Shown: in pieces, positions 15,400-25,194 of the stretch
Layout: the number at the start of each line of letters is the position of its first letter
How positions within the stretch are numbered: position 1 is the first letter of the stretch
NCBI RefSeq assembly: GCF_002224285.1
Contig: NZ_CP022436.1
Span: 4,030,001 to 4,094,000 of the forward strand
DNA length: 64,000 bases
Direction: 5' to 3'
From: Arthrobacter sp. YN
Lineage (GTDB): Bacteria; Actinomycetota; Actinomycetes; Actinomycetales; Micrococcaceae
Notes under the pieces: model-generated
Told to the model about the DNA's origin: nothing
What the model saw: only the letters and a program-made list of their open reading frames with translations
Databases searched by the model: none
Made by a program: the position numbers and the translations under genes

Positions 15400-16095
15400 T
15401 CAGACAAGGCTGGCCTCCGTACTGTGGGTCGTAGTGGAAACAGGGCCAACGGCGGTGGCGGACGGTGCGCTGGCGGCGGCCGACATCGCCTCATCGTTGG
15501 CTGTAAAGAAGCGGTCGCAAAGCCACCCCGTGACATAAAGCCACGCACCAATGCCGAAGAACGGAATCAGCCCCGGAACCGACCGGCACACGAACAGGGC
15601 GGCCGCTGTGACGAACAGGAGGATCACCGTTCCCGCCAGATGCCGCATCGCAAAGCGTGAGGACATCAGGAAGTACTGGGGAAGGGAAAGCTCGTAGCGG
15701 GCGAACATCGGAAACAGGTAGCAGACCGTGCCGGCGGCGAAGAGGGCCGCCATCAGGATTCCGGCGGAAGCGATCTGCGAGCCGAAGTCCCAGCCTGCAG
15801 AGAAGTAACCCCAGTTCAGGGTCAGGGCAACACCCACAGCAATGAGGGGCAAACCCAAGGCATTGCCCTTGCCGAAGTTCTTGAAGTACTCCTTCGCGAA
15901 GCGCCGCATCAAAGGCGCGGCATTTCCCCGCACCTTGTCACGGACCAGGATGTGGGCCGCAGCGGTGCTGGGCCCGATTCCCAAGACAACCCCACCGAGG
16001 ACAGTGAAGGCCATCCACAACACGTTCAGGCAAGCTATCCAGACGAGCGTGTCGAAGAGCGTATAGGCACGGAAGCCAAATCCGCCAGAGGCCAT
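15400..16095 (-). CDS. DUF624 (YesL-like) membrane protein
   Basis: The protein is 231 residues from ATG 16095, which has a strong AAAGGGGGAG ribosome site. It has about five hydrophobic segments. The region DTLVWIACLNVLWMAFTVLGGVVLGIGPSTAA and the charged loop RRFAKEYFKNFGKGNALG are typical of DUF624. These proteins (YesL in Bacillus) accompany pectin-oligosaccharide ABC importers; their role is unknown. It precedes the LplA-like operon on the same strand with 225 bases between. An operator-like site lies at 16218-16235. Confidence 0.85.
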   Translation of the reverse strand: MASGGFGFRAYTLFDTLVWIACLNVLWMAFTVLGGVVLGIGPSTAAAHILVRDKVRGNAAPLMRRFAKEYFKNFGKGNALGLPLIAVGVALTLNWGYFSAGWDFGSQIASAGILMAALFAAGTVCYLFPMFARYELSLPQYFLMSSRFAMRHLAGTVILLFVTAAALFVCRSVPGLIPFFGIGAWLYVTGWLCDRFFTANDEAMSAAASAPSATAVGPVSTTTHSTEASLV

Positions 16096-16217
16096 GACTC
16101 CCCCTTTCTCCATCGTTGCAGAACAGGCCCAGGTAACTGGCAGTAGTGGTTGTTCCGGACACTCAGAGCGACCACTAATGCCAGCCAGTTGGGGTCGGCC
16201 CACGTGGGCCATGTCAC

Positions 16218-16235
16218 TAAGTAAACGCTTTCCCG
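16218..16235. promoter_or_regulatory. LacI-type operator-like site 1
   Basis: TAAGTAAACGCTTTCCCG has a central CG and agrees moderately with the best site at 45265-45282. It is upstream of DUF624. Confidence 0.45.
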
Positions 16236-16276
16236 TCAACTTAGACGCTGGGTAAGGGTGGAGTCAAGATCATTCT

Positions 16277-16288
16277 TGAATCGTTACA
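16277..16288. promoter_or_regulatory. TGAATCGTTACA motif
   Basis: An imperfect palindrome, nearly identical to TGAATCGATACA at 28482-28493. It may be the site of a second regulator. Confidence 0.35.
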
Positions 16289-16327
16289 TTTGCTGGGAGC
16301 CCGCGCTACACTGAGCAGAGCCGGAAC

Positions 16328-16345
16328 TGGGAAAGCGCTTGCTAG
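16328..16345. promoter_or_regulatory. LacI-type operator-like site 2
   Basis: TGGGAAAGCGCTTGCTAG, 84 bases before the oxidoreductase fusion gene. The left half matches the consensus at 7 of 8 positions. Confidence 0.5.
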
Positions 16346-16429
16346 GTATAGCCTGAACCCGCCGGATACTTACCTGAATACCCGACGACGGCGTCACCGC
16401 CTTCGTTGCAGCGCCAGCAGAGGAGAGCC

Positions 16430-18525
16430 ATGGACACCCCTTCCATCGAGTCCATCACCAGCCCCGGGCCGCACCGGGCTGCACCGGCACCCCAACCCGC
16501 ACCCCGGACCGCACCCGCAAGGATCGCGCTGGTAGGAGTCCACGGCTTCGGAACACACCACCTCCACAACCTTCATCGGCTGAGCGCACAGGGTGCGGTG
16601 GAACTCGTTGCCGTGGCGGACCCCCATCCCCCGTCCGCTGGAGCGTTACCCGGGACAACTGCTGTCCACGAAAATCTGGATGCCCTGCTGGCGGGCGACC
16701 ATCACCCGGACGTGATCATCGTGGCTACTCCCATTCAGACCCACGCCCCGTTGGCTTTGTCCGTCCTGGCGTCCCATTCCCACCTCTACCTGGAAAAGCC
16801 CCCGGTAGCCTCCATGAAGGACTTCCTCCGACTCAAGGAGGCCGCAACCGCAGCCGGACGCAGCGTACAGATCGGTTTCCAGAGCTTGGGTTCCCATGCA
16901 CTGGCCGCTTTGGAACAGCTGGCCAACGGCGAAGCCACTGAGGAACTTCCGGGCATCGGCACGCTCAAAGGCATCTCCGCTACTGGCCGCTGGGTCCGCG
17001 ACCGCGCCTACTACAAGCGCTCGCGTTGGGCGGGCAAGCGCAGCCTCGACGGCGTGGATGTGGTGGACGGCGTCGCAACCAACCCTTTGGCCCACGCGAT
17101 CGCCACTGCCCTCCGCATCGCCGGAGCCCGCCAGGCAAAAGACCTGGCCTTCGTGGACACGGACCTCTACCGTGCCAACGACATTGAAGCGGACGATACC
17201 TCCGTGATCCGCATGAAGACCGTCAATGGGCTGCCCATCACCTGCGCCCTGACACTGTGCGCCAACGAATCCGTGGAACCGTACGTCACGCTTCACGGCA
17301 CCGGGGAACAGCGGTGTTCCATTACACCGAAGACCGTGTCACGGTCCGCACCGAAGCCGGTGAGACCACCCATGTCTTCGGGCGGGACGATCTCACGGAG
17401 AACCTGCTCCAGCACCTGAGCGAGGGCACCGCCTTGCTCAGCCCCTTGGATCACAGCGGCGCTTTCATGCGCGTCCTTGAAGCCATCCGGACAGCCGAGG
17501 CTCCTGCCCTGATTCCCTCGGAGTTCGTGACGTGGGTGGGATTCGGCGATCAAGCCCATGCAGTGATCCCCCGCATTGAGGACATCCTGGAACGTGCCAC
17601 GCTGTCCCATTCAACGTTCTCCGAACTCGGCCTGCCGTGGGCGCGACCAGACACAGCGGGCTCAGAAGCTCTCTTCGCCCCCGCTGCGGATTCTGAGGGG
17701 GCCGGCGATGGTGATCCCAGAGAGGAAGCTCCCATCGCCATCTTCCGCAGCGGAAGCGACCTTGATTCTGCATTGTCGCCGCGGCCCTACCTTCATCCGG
17801 TGACTACCCGGGGCGGCATCGTGGTGACAGACCACCTGGCCTCGGACCACGTGTGGCATCTCGGCGCTGGATTCGCGCTGCAGGACGTCAACGGCAGCAA
17901 CTTCTGGGGTGGGCGCAGTTATCGCCGGTCCGCAGGAAAATACGTGGATCTGAACGACCACGGCAGCATCGAGGTCGCCGCAACGCCCCACGGCACGGAC
18001 CACTCCACAGCGGACCTCCACTGGCTGGCCGCCGATGGCAGCTTGCTCCTGGAGGAGCGTCGCACGTTCCGTCGTTCGCTCGTCACCCCGCGAACGTGGC
18101 GGCTGGACATCACCACGGAACTCACCGCCGTCGTGGATGCCTCGCTGGGTAGTCCTGGCTCGCACGGTGCCGCGGGAAGTGGCTACGGCGGCTTCTTCTG
18201 GAGGCTTCCTGTCAATGCCTCTCCGCGCGTGTTTTCCTCCACAGCCGAGGGCGAACCCGCCGTACATGGTTCAGTGACGCCGTGGCTGGCGTGGACCGGA
18301 GAGTTCGACGGCGGGCCGGCCACGTTGGTGTTTGGCGCACCTTCCGAGTCCCCGGACCCATGGTTTGTGCGATGCAGCGGCTACCCGGCCGTGGGTTCGG
18401 CGCTGGCGTGGGACACCGCAGTCGAGTTGGCGGCGGGCGAGTCGCTGACCCGTACCGTAGCGGTGTGGATCAGTGACGGAATACTCGGCACCCCTGACAT
18501 CGAGGATTTGGTGTCAGCTCGATGA
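16430..18525 (+). pseudogene. Gfo/Idh/MocA oxidoreductase fused to PmoA (DUF6807) domain, frameshifted
   Basis: Two overlapping frames together encode a 698-residue protein that matches the intact 703-residue paralogue at 35861-37972 along its length. The first part (to about residue 290) is a Rossmann oxidoreductase with RIALVGVHGFG and YLEKPPVAS. The second part, in the -1 frame, carries the PmoA-like domain (RPYLHPVTTRGGIVVTDH, DHVWHLG, NFWGGRSY). One base appears missing in the GGGG run at 17303-17306: adding a G gives GTGGTAVFHYTED, which aligns without a gap to GTLGQLTLFYTED of the paralogue. AGGAG precedes ATG 16430. The end overlaps the GH78 start (ATGA). Confidence 0.8.
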
Positions 18526-21500
18526 GTTCCAGCGCCCCGGCATCACCACTCGTCGCGACGAGCCTCACGGTGGAGGGCCGGACGCAGTGCCTGATGGCCC
18601 CGGCGCAGCCCAGGTTCGCTTGGCTGCTGGATGCCGGTCCTTCCGCAGACACCGGGCAATCGTTCCAAGGTGCGTACCGCCTCCGGGTGATGGACCGCGC
18701 CGGTACAGAAGTGTGGGATTCGGGCACTGTTGTCACGGACCAGCAGCACCACCAGTCCTCCACAGGCCCCGAAAACAGCCCCAACCTCAGCCCTGACAGT
18801 GACTACCAATGGACCGTCCAGCTCACGGACTCCACCGGCACTGTAGGTGAGCCGAGCGCTCCGGCTCCTTTCAGCACAGGGCTCTCGGGCGCGGGAACCA
18901 GCGGCTGGAACGCCGAGTGGATTCACCGTGCCCCGGGAGGCCGCGCGCCACTGGAACTGGTGGAGGGTTTGCTGCGTGTGAGCGGCTCGCCACATCTTCC
19001 GTGGCCTGTGTCAGCCAGCAGCAGCACGGTGATCACCGCCCGCTTCCGCTTGCGTCTTGGTACAGCCGGGATCCTTCTTCGCAGCGACGGTCCCGGAACC
19101 GGGCTGCTGCTGGAAATGAAACCCAACCGTACAGCTGTCCTCCGGAAGGCACCCGCTTGGGAGATCGGAGCCATGGCTGCGCCCGCCACGGAGGCACTGG
19201 CCGAAACCCCGGCCTTTGAAGCAACCGCTGTTTCACGGGCGGGCGCCAATCCCCATGACCTCTGGCAGGACCTGATGGTCAGCGACGACGGGCAGCGCAT
19301 CACCGTCACCATTGACGGCACCACGGCTTTGGACTCGGACGTCGCCAACACCGGGCGCACGGGCATCGCCTTCCACCAAGGACCGCGGAGCCAGGCCGAA
19401 TACCTCTCCCTTAATGTCCGGAGTGACGGGAAAACCCTCCTCAGCAGCGACTTCACCAACCCAGGCTCACTGGCAGACTGGACCACCACCACTCCCCTCC
19501 GCCAGCCCGACGAGTGGACCCTCGCAAAAACCACCTTCCACCTCAAGCGTCCCGTGCTCCGCGCCCGCCTCTACGCTGCGGCGAGCCACCACGCCGCGTT
19601 CACCCTCAACGGCACTCCCTGCCTGGAGACCACCAACTTCGGCTACCCGGGCGAACACTTTTACAACGCCGCCGACATCACTGACACACTGCACTCGAGC
19701 GGCACCGCCACCCTGGCCGCCGTCGCGCATTGGTACGGTCCTGGCCAAGGCCGCGCGGCCGGCCGCCCGGGTTGCTGGCCCAGGTGACGGTGGAGTACGA
19801 CGACGGCACGCGGGACGTGTTCGGATCCGGGCCGGGGTGGCTGGTGGCCGAGGGTCCCTACCGCCAGAGCGGATACCGCAACGATGAAGGCGATCCGGTG
19901 GAGCACTTCGACGCGACCGCGTGCCCGGAGCCCAAAGACTGGCAGCCTGCGCTGTCACTCGGAGCCCATCCCGTCCCCGACTTCCCGGTCCTCAACCCCC
20001 AACACGCAAGCATCGCGCGGAACCATGCTCCCGCCGTCGACATTTCCACGGCCGACGACGGCACACCGGTTGCGGACTTCGGCGCCGTGATCCCCGCGCG
20101 CCCGGTTGTGGAGTTCCTCCGGGGCCGGCACGGGCGGACCGTGATGCTCCGGGCGGGGTACAACCTGCAGTCCGATGGCCGTGTGGACCCGGGAAAGACG
20201 CCCAGCCAGAACACGGATATGGCGTTCCCTTACACACAAAAAGACGGTCCGCAGCGCTACGAGGCAGCGGTGCATTTAGGCTTCCGCTACCTCGAATTTC
20301 CAGGTGTGGGCATCGAGGACCTCGGCGCGGTGGGGGCAACGGTCATCCATGCCGAACACCCGGCCGAAGGCAGCTTCCACAGCTCTGACGACACCCTGAA
20401 CCGGGTCTTCACGCTCCTTCGGGACTCTGCGTTGCTGGGTGTGCAGGAACAATTCGTGGACACGCCCACCCGGGAGAAGGGCCAGTTCCTGGGCGACGCC
20501 GTGAACATCTCCTACGCAACCATGGCGTTGTTCGGCGAGCGTCATTTCACGGCCAAGGCTCTACGCGAATTCGCGGGATCTGCCAAGCGCTACTGGGATT
20601 CGCCCGATCAGCGGGGCAGCTACAACGCGGTGTATCCCAACGGCGACGGCAAGCGCGACATCCCCGATTTCTCGCTCATGATGCCCGAATGGGTGGAGGA
20701 CTACCACCGGCTCAGTGGGGATGACGCGCTGGTCCAGGATCTCCTCCCCTGCCTTCAGGACACGGCCGGGTACGTGCTCCGGCACATCCCCGCCAGTGGT
20801 CCCACCGCCGGGTTGGTCACCGACCTTGGCGGCGGCGCGGGTCCATACCTCCACGGCATCGTGGACTGGCCGGCGCCGGGCCGATTCGGCTACGACATGG
20901 ACTGCGTGGCGCGCACCACGGTGAACGCCCAGTCCTGGTCAGTGCTCGACGCCGTCAGCAGGCTCTGCGGGTCTGCAGGCCTTGCGCCCGAGGCCGCCCG
21001 GTACAGGGAAGCAGCGGAGGAGCTGGCGGGGCACATCAACACCCGGCTGCGCGTGGACGGCGTGATGGTGGATGGTTTGTACGCCGACGGCCGCCCGAGC
21101 CCGAATGCCTCCCAGCATGCGACGTCGTTCCCATTGTCGCTGGGCATTACCCCCTCCGTGCACACGGCCAAGGACGCCGAACGCATCGCCGGAATGGGCA
21201 TGCGGCAAGGCCCCATGACGGTGCACCGGCTGTTCCGGGCGTTGCTTTCGCAGGGGTGTGTGGACGCTGTCCTGGAACTCCTGACGGAGCCAGGCCAGCC
21301 TGGCTGGGCACGTTTGCTGGAAGCCGGTGGATCCTTCACCTGGGAGGCCTGGGAACTCGATGAGGGCAGCGACTACAGCCAGTCCCACGCCTGGTCTGCT
21401 TCCGTGATCCGGGAGATCCTTGAGTACCTCCTCGGTGTCCGGGTGACCGCTCCGGGCGCGTCCGCCGTCGTGATTCAACCGCCGGTGTGCCGGCTGGAAC

Positions 21501-21739
21501 GTGCCGCCGGCAGCGTGCCCACCCAGCGCGGAGTGGCTGCCGTTTCCTGGCAACGGACGGCCGACGGCATGGAGCTGGAGTGCAGCATTCCCGCAGGCGT
21601 TACGGCCCAGGTGGTCCTCCCCGACCGCACATTTTCGGCCGGGCCTGGCACGTGGACCTTCGGCCCGCGGGGTCTCACTGGGCTAACCCAGCGCGCTCCT
21701 GGCTTCGTCCATGGCCTTCCTGGCAGCTTCTGCGGGTGA
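18522..21739 (+). pseudogene. Alpha-L-rhamnosidase (GH78), frameshifted
   Basis: Two frames together give a GH78 enzyme of about 1072 residues, a normal length. The N-terminal part has the fibronectin-like and bacterial rhamnosidase N domains (SDYQWTVQLTDSTG). The -1 frame part has the catalytic barrel: QFVDTPTREKGQFLGDA and GGSFTWEAWELDEGSDYSQSHAWSA, which contain the expected acidic residues. The switch falls in a GC-rich palindromic tract near 19752-19772; adding one C there restores GRPGLLAQVTVEYDD. The enzyme would release rhamnose from rhamnogalacturonan oligosaccharides in the cytoplasm, since no signal peptide is seen. Its 3' end overlaps the convergent binding-protein gene by 57 bp. 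Confidence 0.8.
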
Positions 21740-22972
21740 CATCCGGTTAAAGTGCACTTCCAGTCCGTAGCGGCCAAAAGCCTCGACGGCGGAACTGGAA
21801 CCTGCCGGAGGTACCGGCACTGCGTCTCCCAATTCGGAGGAGATCTCGTCAATGAACTTAGCCGTGGCTGCGTCTTCCGGTGTCAGCTTGGGCAGGACTG
21901 CTGCGCGGACCTCCGAGTTGCCCGGGATACCGCGGTCAGCGAGGGCAATCTCGCCGGCCTCCACATTGTTGGCCAGGAAGTCGATGAACTTCTGCACCTC
22001 GGCCGGGTGCTTGGTGCGGGAACTCGCCGACCAGAACTGTGAGGACTTGTAGAACTGCTTGGCACTCGCGGCGCTGCCGTCCGTGCTCGGTGGACGGTGG
22101 ATCTCCAAGGGCTGGCCGGACGCTTTGGTCAGGGCGCTCAGCTGGTTGGACCAGTACCAGGCAAGCCCGAACCTGTTGGTAGCCAGGCCTTGTTGGTCCA
22201 CGGAAGCGGTGGCGTCCTCGGTCATCACCGAGGCGGGCGGCACGGCCTTGGAATCGCGGAGTTCGGCCTGGTATTCGTACCAGCCCGTCAGGTCGCCCTC
22301 GTCAAAGCCGAACTTGCCGTCAGAGGTAAAGAGCGACTTGCCGTGCTGACGGAACCAGAGATTCATGGGAGCGTCGCCGCTGACGGCTCCGGAACCATAG
22401 ACGCCGCTCTTGCTGCCTTCGGTGATGGCGGCCGCCGTCTTGTTGTATTCGTCCCAGGTCCAGCTCTTGTCATCGGGCAACGTGACACCGCTGGCCGACA
22501 GGAGGGATGGGTTGGCCAGAACTACCTGGGCGTTCACGCCGGCAGTGACGGCATACTGCTTGCCTTCAACCTTGCCTGCATCTGCAACGGCAGCATCGAA
22601 CTTGCCCAGGTCTACGTCCTTCAGTTCCAGGAGGGCGCCGCGCTCGGCGTACTCGCCCAGGTAAGCGGCATCCATTTGAATAATGTCCGGGGCGTCCTGC
22701 GAGGCAACCTGAGTAGCGAGTTTGTCCCAAGAGCCGGACCAGTCGCCGTATTCGCCCTTGACCTTGATGGTGGGATTCTGGGCCTCGAAAGCGTCAATGA
22801 GTTTTTGGGTCATCTTGTGGCGGACATCCGAGCCCCACCAGCTGAAGCGCAGGGTGACTGTGCCGTCGGAGGCGGCCTGCGGCGAACTGCCGCAACCTGT
22901 CATGGTGATGGCTACAACGGCCGCGGCGGCTGCAGCTTTAAGCGCGAACTTCTTTGTTGCACGGATCGACAT
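21683..22972 (-). CDS. Extracellular sugar-binding lipoprotein (orphan)
   Basis: This 429-residue family 1 binding protein has signal peptide and lipobox MTGC. It is closely similar to the protein at 30743-32116: LRFSWWGSDVRHKMTQKLIDAFEAQNP, KGEYGDWSGSWDKLATQVASQDAPDIIQMD and SSQFWSASSRTKHPAEVQKFIDFLANNVEAGE align with few changes. No permease gene is adjacent, so it may share permeases of another set. A near-perfect operator (23017-23034) lies 45 bases before the ATG. Its 3' end overlaps the GH78 reading frame on the opposite strand. Confidence 0.9.
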   Translation of the reverse strand: MSIRATKKFALKAAAAAAVVAITMTGCGSSPQAASDGTVTLRFSWWGSDVRHKMTQKLIDAFEAQNPTIKVKGEYGDWSGSWDKLATQVASQDAPDIIQMDAAYLGEYAERGALLELKDVDLGKFDAAVADAGKVEGKQYAVTAGVNAQVVLANPSLLSASGVTLPDDKSWTWDEYNKTAAAITEGSKSGVYGSGAVSGDAPMNLWFRQHGKSLFTSDGKFGFDEGDLTGWYEYQAELRDSKAVPPASVMTEDATASVDQQGLATNRFGLAWYWSNQLSALTKASGQPLEIHRPPSTDGSAASAKQFYKSSQFWSASSRTKHPAEVQKFIDFLANNVEAGEIALADRGIPGNSEVRAAVLPKLTPEDAATAKFIDEISSELGDAVPVPPAGSSSAVEAFGRYGLEVHFNRMSPAEAARKAMDEARSALG

Positions 22973-23016
22973 CTGGGGTCCTTGTCTGGGCAGGGTGAGT
23001 CTGGCAGATGCACGTC

Positions 23017-23034
23017 GGAGAAAACGCTTTCTCA
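23017..23034. promoter_or_regulatory. LacI-type operator site 3
   Basis: GGAGAAAACGCTTTCTCA is an almost perfect palindrome around CG, 45 bases upstream of the orphan binding-protein gene. Confidence 0.65.
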
Positions 23035-23123
23035 GACTAGATGTGCTCTACGTCACCCGTCAAGGAACATTTGTGTGTTTCCTCCCAAACATTCACAAAA
23101 CCGCTCATCGCCGGGGAACGGTC

Positions 23124-24413
23124 TCAGCGTCGACGGCGTGAGTAGCTCCACAGCAGGAAACCAATCACAGCGGCCGAGGCCATACCCAACGCACCGGTGA
23201 CCACCAATCCAGTACGGACGCCAAAATCCTCCGTCAGCCATCCCGCCAGCAATCCACCCAGCGCGTGCCCACCCAGAAGCAACGGGAAGTAGAGGGCCAG
23301 GACCCTGCCGCGAACGCTGGCGCCGGCCTCCAACTGGACGGCGGTAGCTGCGCTCGTGAGGAACAGCAGCGTCATGAAGCCCACCACAATGAGCATCACC
23401 ACAAACCATTCCTGTGTAGGCATCACGGCGGCCAGCAGTTGCGTCAGGCCAAAAAGCCCGGCACTGGCCACAATCCCCTTGCGGCCAAAGCGCTTGATCC
23501 GCGTGGCCACCAAGGCCCCCACCAAGGCCCCCAGGGCGCTGACTGTGTTGAAGAGGCCGAACCCAGCAGGACCGCTGTGCCACACCTGGTCCGCGAAGGC
23601 TGCCAGGACCACGGGTCCGTTCATGCCGAACGCGCCCAGCAAACCTGCCAGCAGCATAGTCAGGAGCAACGGCGGACGCTCCCGGACAAAACGGAAACCA
23701 GCCAGGATCCGGCCACGCCGCGGCTCGTGCCCACCCACCTCGGGTGAGTGGTGGAGCTCGCCTGGCCGGATGGACACGATCATCACCAGGACGGCCAACC
23801 CCAAGCCGGCATTGGCAGCGAACGCCGCGGCCGGACCTGCTTGGGCAATGACCACGCCGGCAAGTGCGGGTCCAACCATGGCACCCAGTTGGCTAACGGC
23901 GCTGTTGAGGCCGATGGCTGCGGGGAGTCCGGTATCGCCCACCACCTCGTTGACGAACACCTGCCGCGCTGGTCCATCGATGGCACTGGTGATGCCCAAG
24001 GCGATGCAGGAGGCGTAGACCACCCAGACGTCGGTGCCACCGGTGGCGTTCCATACCGCCAGTCCGGCAGCCAGCAAGACCGCAACAGACTGGCAGACAA
24101 GGAGGATGCGTCGTTTGGGGAAGAGATCCACCAGCACACCACTGATGGGGCCCACCACCAGCATGGGCAGGAACTGCAACGCCACGGCGAGTCCCACCGC
24201 CGCCGGGCTCCCCGTGAGCTGGAGAACCAGCCAGTCCTGCGCCAGCCTTTGCATCCACACTCCGCCGCTTCCTACCAGGGAAAGGGCCACGAAGATCCGG
24301 TAATTGTGGTGCCGCAGCGGGTAGTGCCAGGTCTCTGTGGAGCGTGTCCGTGGGGCGGATGCTTCTTTTGTGGTGGTGGATTTGGGGCGCAGTGGGAACG
24401 GGCGCGGCGACAC
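23124..24413 (-). CDS. MFS transporter
   Basis: This 429-residue protein has about 12 hydrophobic segments and a basic N-terminal tail of some 35 residues. YRIFVALSLVGSGGVWMQRLAQDWLVLQLTGSPAAVG and the loop SGVLVDLFPKRRILLVCQSV match the MFS_3/EntS-like exporter group. It is more likely an efflux protein than a sugar importer, although it sits inside the sugar island. The start is GTG 24413 with only a weak ribosome site, so the true start may be slightly downstream. A long hairpin (24458-24520) separates it from the upstream DUF624 gene. Confidence 0.85.
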   Translation of the reverse strand: MSPRPFPLRPKSTTTKEASAPRTRSTETWHYPLRHHNYRIFVALSLVGSGGVWMQRLAQDWLVLQLTGSPAAVGLAVALQFLPMLVVGPISGVLVDLFPKRRILLVCQSVAVLLAAGLAVWNATGGTDVWVVYASCIALGITSAIDGPARQVFVNEVVGDTGLPAAIGLNSAVSQLGAMVGPALAGVVIAQAGPAAAFAANAGLGLAVLVMIVSIRPGELHHSPEVGGHEPRRGRILAGFRFVRERPPLLLTMLLAGLLGAFGMNGPVVLAAFADQVWHSGPAGFGLFNTVSALGALVGALVATRIKRFGRKGIVASAGLFGLTQLLAAVMPTQEWFVVMLIVVGFMTLLFLTSAATAVQLEAGASVRGRVLALYFPLLLGGHALGGLLAGWLTEDFGVRTGLVVTGALGMASAAVIGFLLWSYSRRRR

Positions 24414-24457
24414 GGGGTGGACTGCTCGATTCAGCGGGTTGGGGGCGGATTCTTATG

Positions 24458-24520
24458 GAGTTTTTGTACAGCTAATGCCCTTAAGGAGGCTCCTAAAGGG
24501 CATTAGCTGTACAAAAACTC
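24458..24520. repeat. 63-bp near-perfect hairpin element (copy A)
   Basis: The 25-bp arms at 24458-24482 and 24496-24520 are perfect inverted copies (GAGTTTTTGTACAGCTAATG and on). The centre AGGAG-G-CTCCT extends the stem. A diverged copy lies at 54286-54346. The right arm runs into the stop codon of the DUF624 gene, so it probably acts as a terminator. Confidence 0.85.
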
Positions 24521-25169
24521 AGCGGTGGGAGCGGATCTTGACGGCTGCGGCGGCCAGGACCAGGGTCCCTGGAACGATCACGAACAACGCCTGCAACATC
24601 CAGACGAAGACGACCGTCATGAAGAGGGCGGCGAGCAACAGCAAGGAACCGCTCCAGTCACGCACTGAGTCATCCTTGGCGCTGGAGTAGGCAGCGGCCC
24701 AGCGTTGCCGGCCCGGTACTTCAGCAGGCTGCCGGCCTGCATCGCCGTCCCAGTTCACGCCACCGCTCCAGTTGGCAGCGGTGCGGAGCAGGAGAACCGC
24801 CCCGGCCGCGGCCAGTATCAGCGTGGCCGGCAAGATGACGGCGCGCCCGGGCAGTTGACCCACCAGGGCGAGCAACAGGTTCAGGACAATCACGACGGCG
24901 GCTACCGCCGTCGTGATGCCAAACTTCCAACTGCCGGGAAGCGCGCGACGGAAATTGCCCCACAAGCTGCGGAGGGAATCGTCCCTGCCGCTGAGGTGCC
25001 TTTCCAGGTGCGCGACGCCGGCCGCATAGGCAGCCGGCGCCGTCACCAAGGGGACGGACAAGAGGAGCACGATGACCCCCGCCAGGATGGTCTCGGCGAA
25101 GAGGGCAAAGCGGTTGACCGGAATTCCGGACTTCCCCGATGACGTGCCAGTGGCCTTCATAGTGCTCAT
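24519..25169 (-). CDS. DUF624 (YesL-like) membrane protein
   Basis: This 216-residue protein has four or five hydrophobic segments, for example ETILAGVIVLLLSVPLVTAPAAYAAGVAHLERHL, which is the typical DUF624 start, and WSGSLLLLAALFMTVVFVWML. It follows the permease pair at 25195-27068 by 25 bases and is the last gene of that operon. It is only distantly similar to the other DUF624 protein at 15400. The function is unknown; co-occurrence with oligosaccharide importers suggests a role in uptake. Confidence 0.8.
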   Translation of the reverse strand: MSTMKATGTSSGKSGIPVNRFALFAETILAGVIVLLLSVPLVTAPAAYAAGVAHLERHLSGRDDSLRSLWGNFRRALPGSWKFGITTAVAAVVIVLNLLLALVGQLPGRAVILPATLILAAAGAVLLLRTAANWSGGVNWDGDAGRQPAEVPGRQRWAAAYSSAKDDSVRDWSGSLLLLAALFMTVVFVWMLQALFVIVPGTLVLAAAAVKIRSHR

Positions 25170-25194
25170 TCTTCAGTATTCTCTTCCGTGTCCG

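Larger units (their letters stand above)
16096..16429. other. Divergent control region (334 bp)
   Basis: This gap separates DUF624 (leftward) from the oxidoreductase-GH78 unit (rightward). It holds two LacI-type sites (16218-16235 and 16328-16345) and a TGAATCGTTACA motif at 16277-16288. No ORF is credible here. Confidence 0.7.

Noticed and set aside
15171..15551. 126-codon frame between DUF624 and the LplA-like gene
   Set aside because: It overlaps the DUF624 3' end in another frame, is rich in P and R, and lacks a ribosome site.
17290..17330. Programmed -1 frameshift in the oxidoreductase fusion
   Set aside because: No X XXY YYZ slippery heptamer or downstream pseudoknot is evident, the intact paralogue is a single frame, and two other island genes show the same kind of one-base loss.
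23124..24413. Sugar importer of the MFS type for the island
   Set aside because: Its sequence fits the EntS-like exporter group better, and no sugar-porter motifs are visible; it is only positioned in the island.
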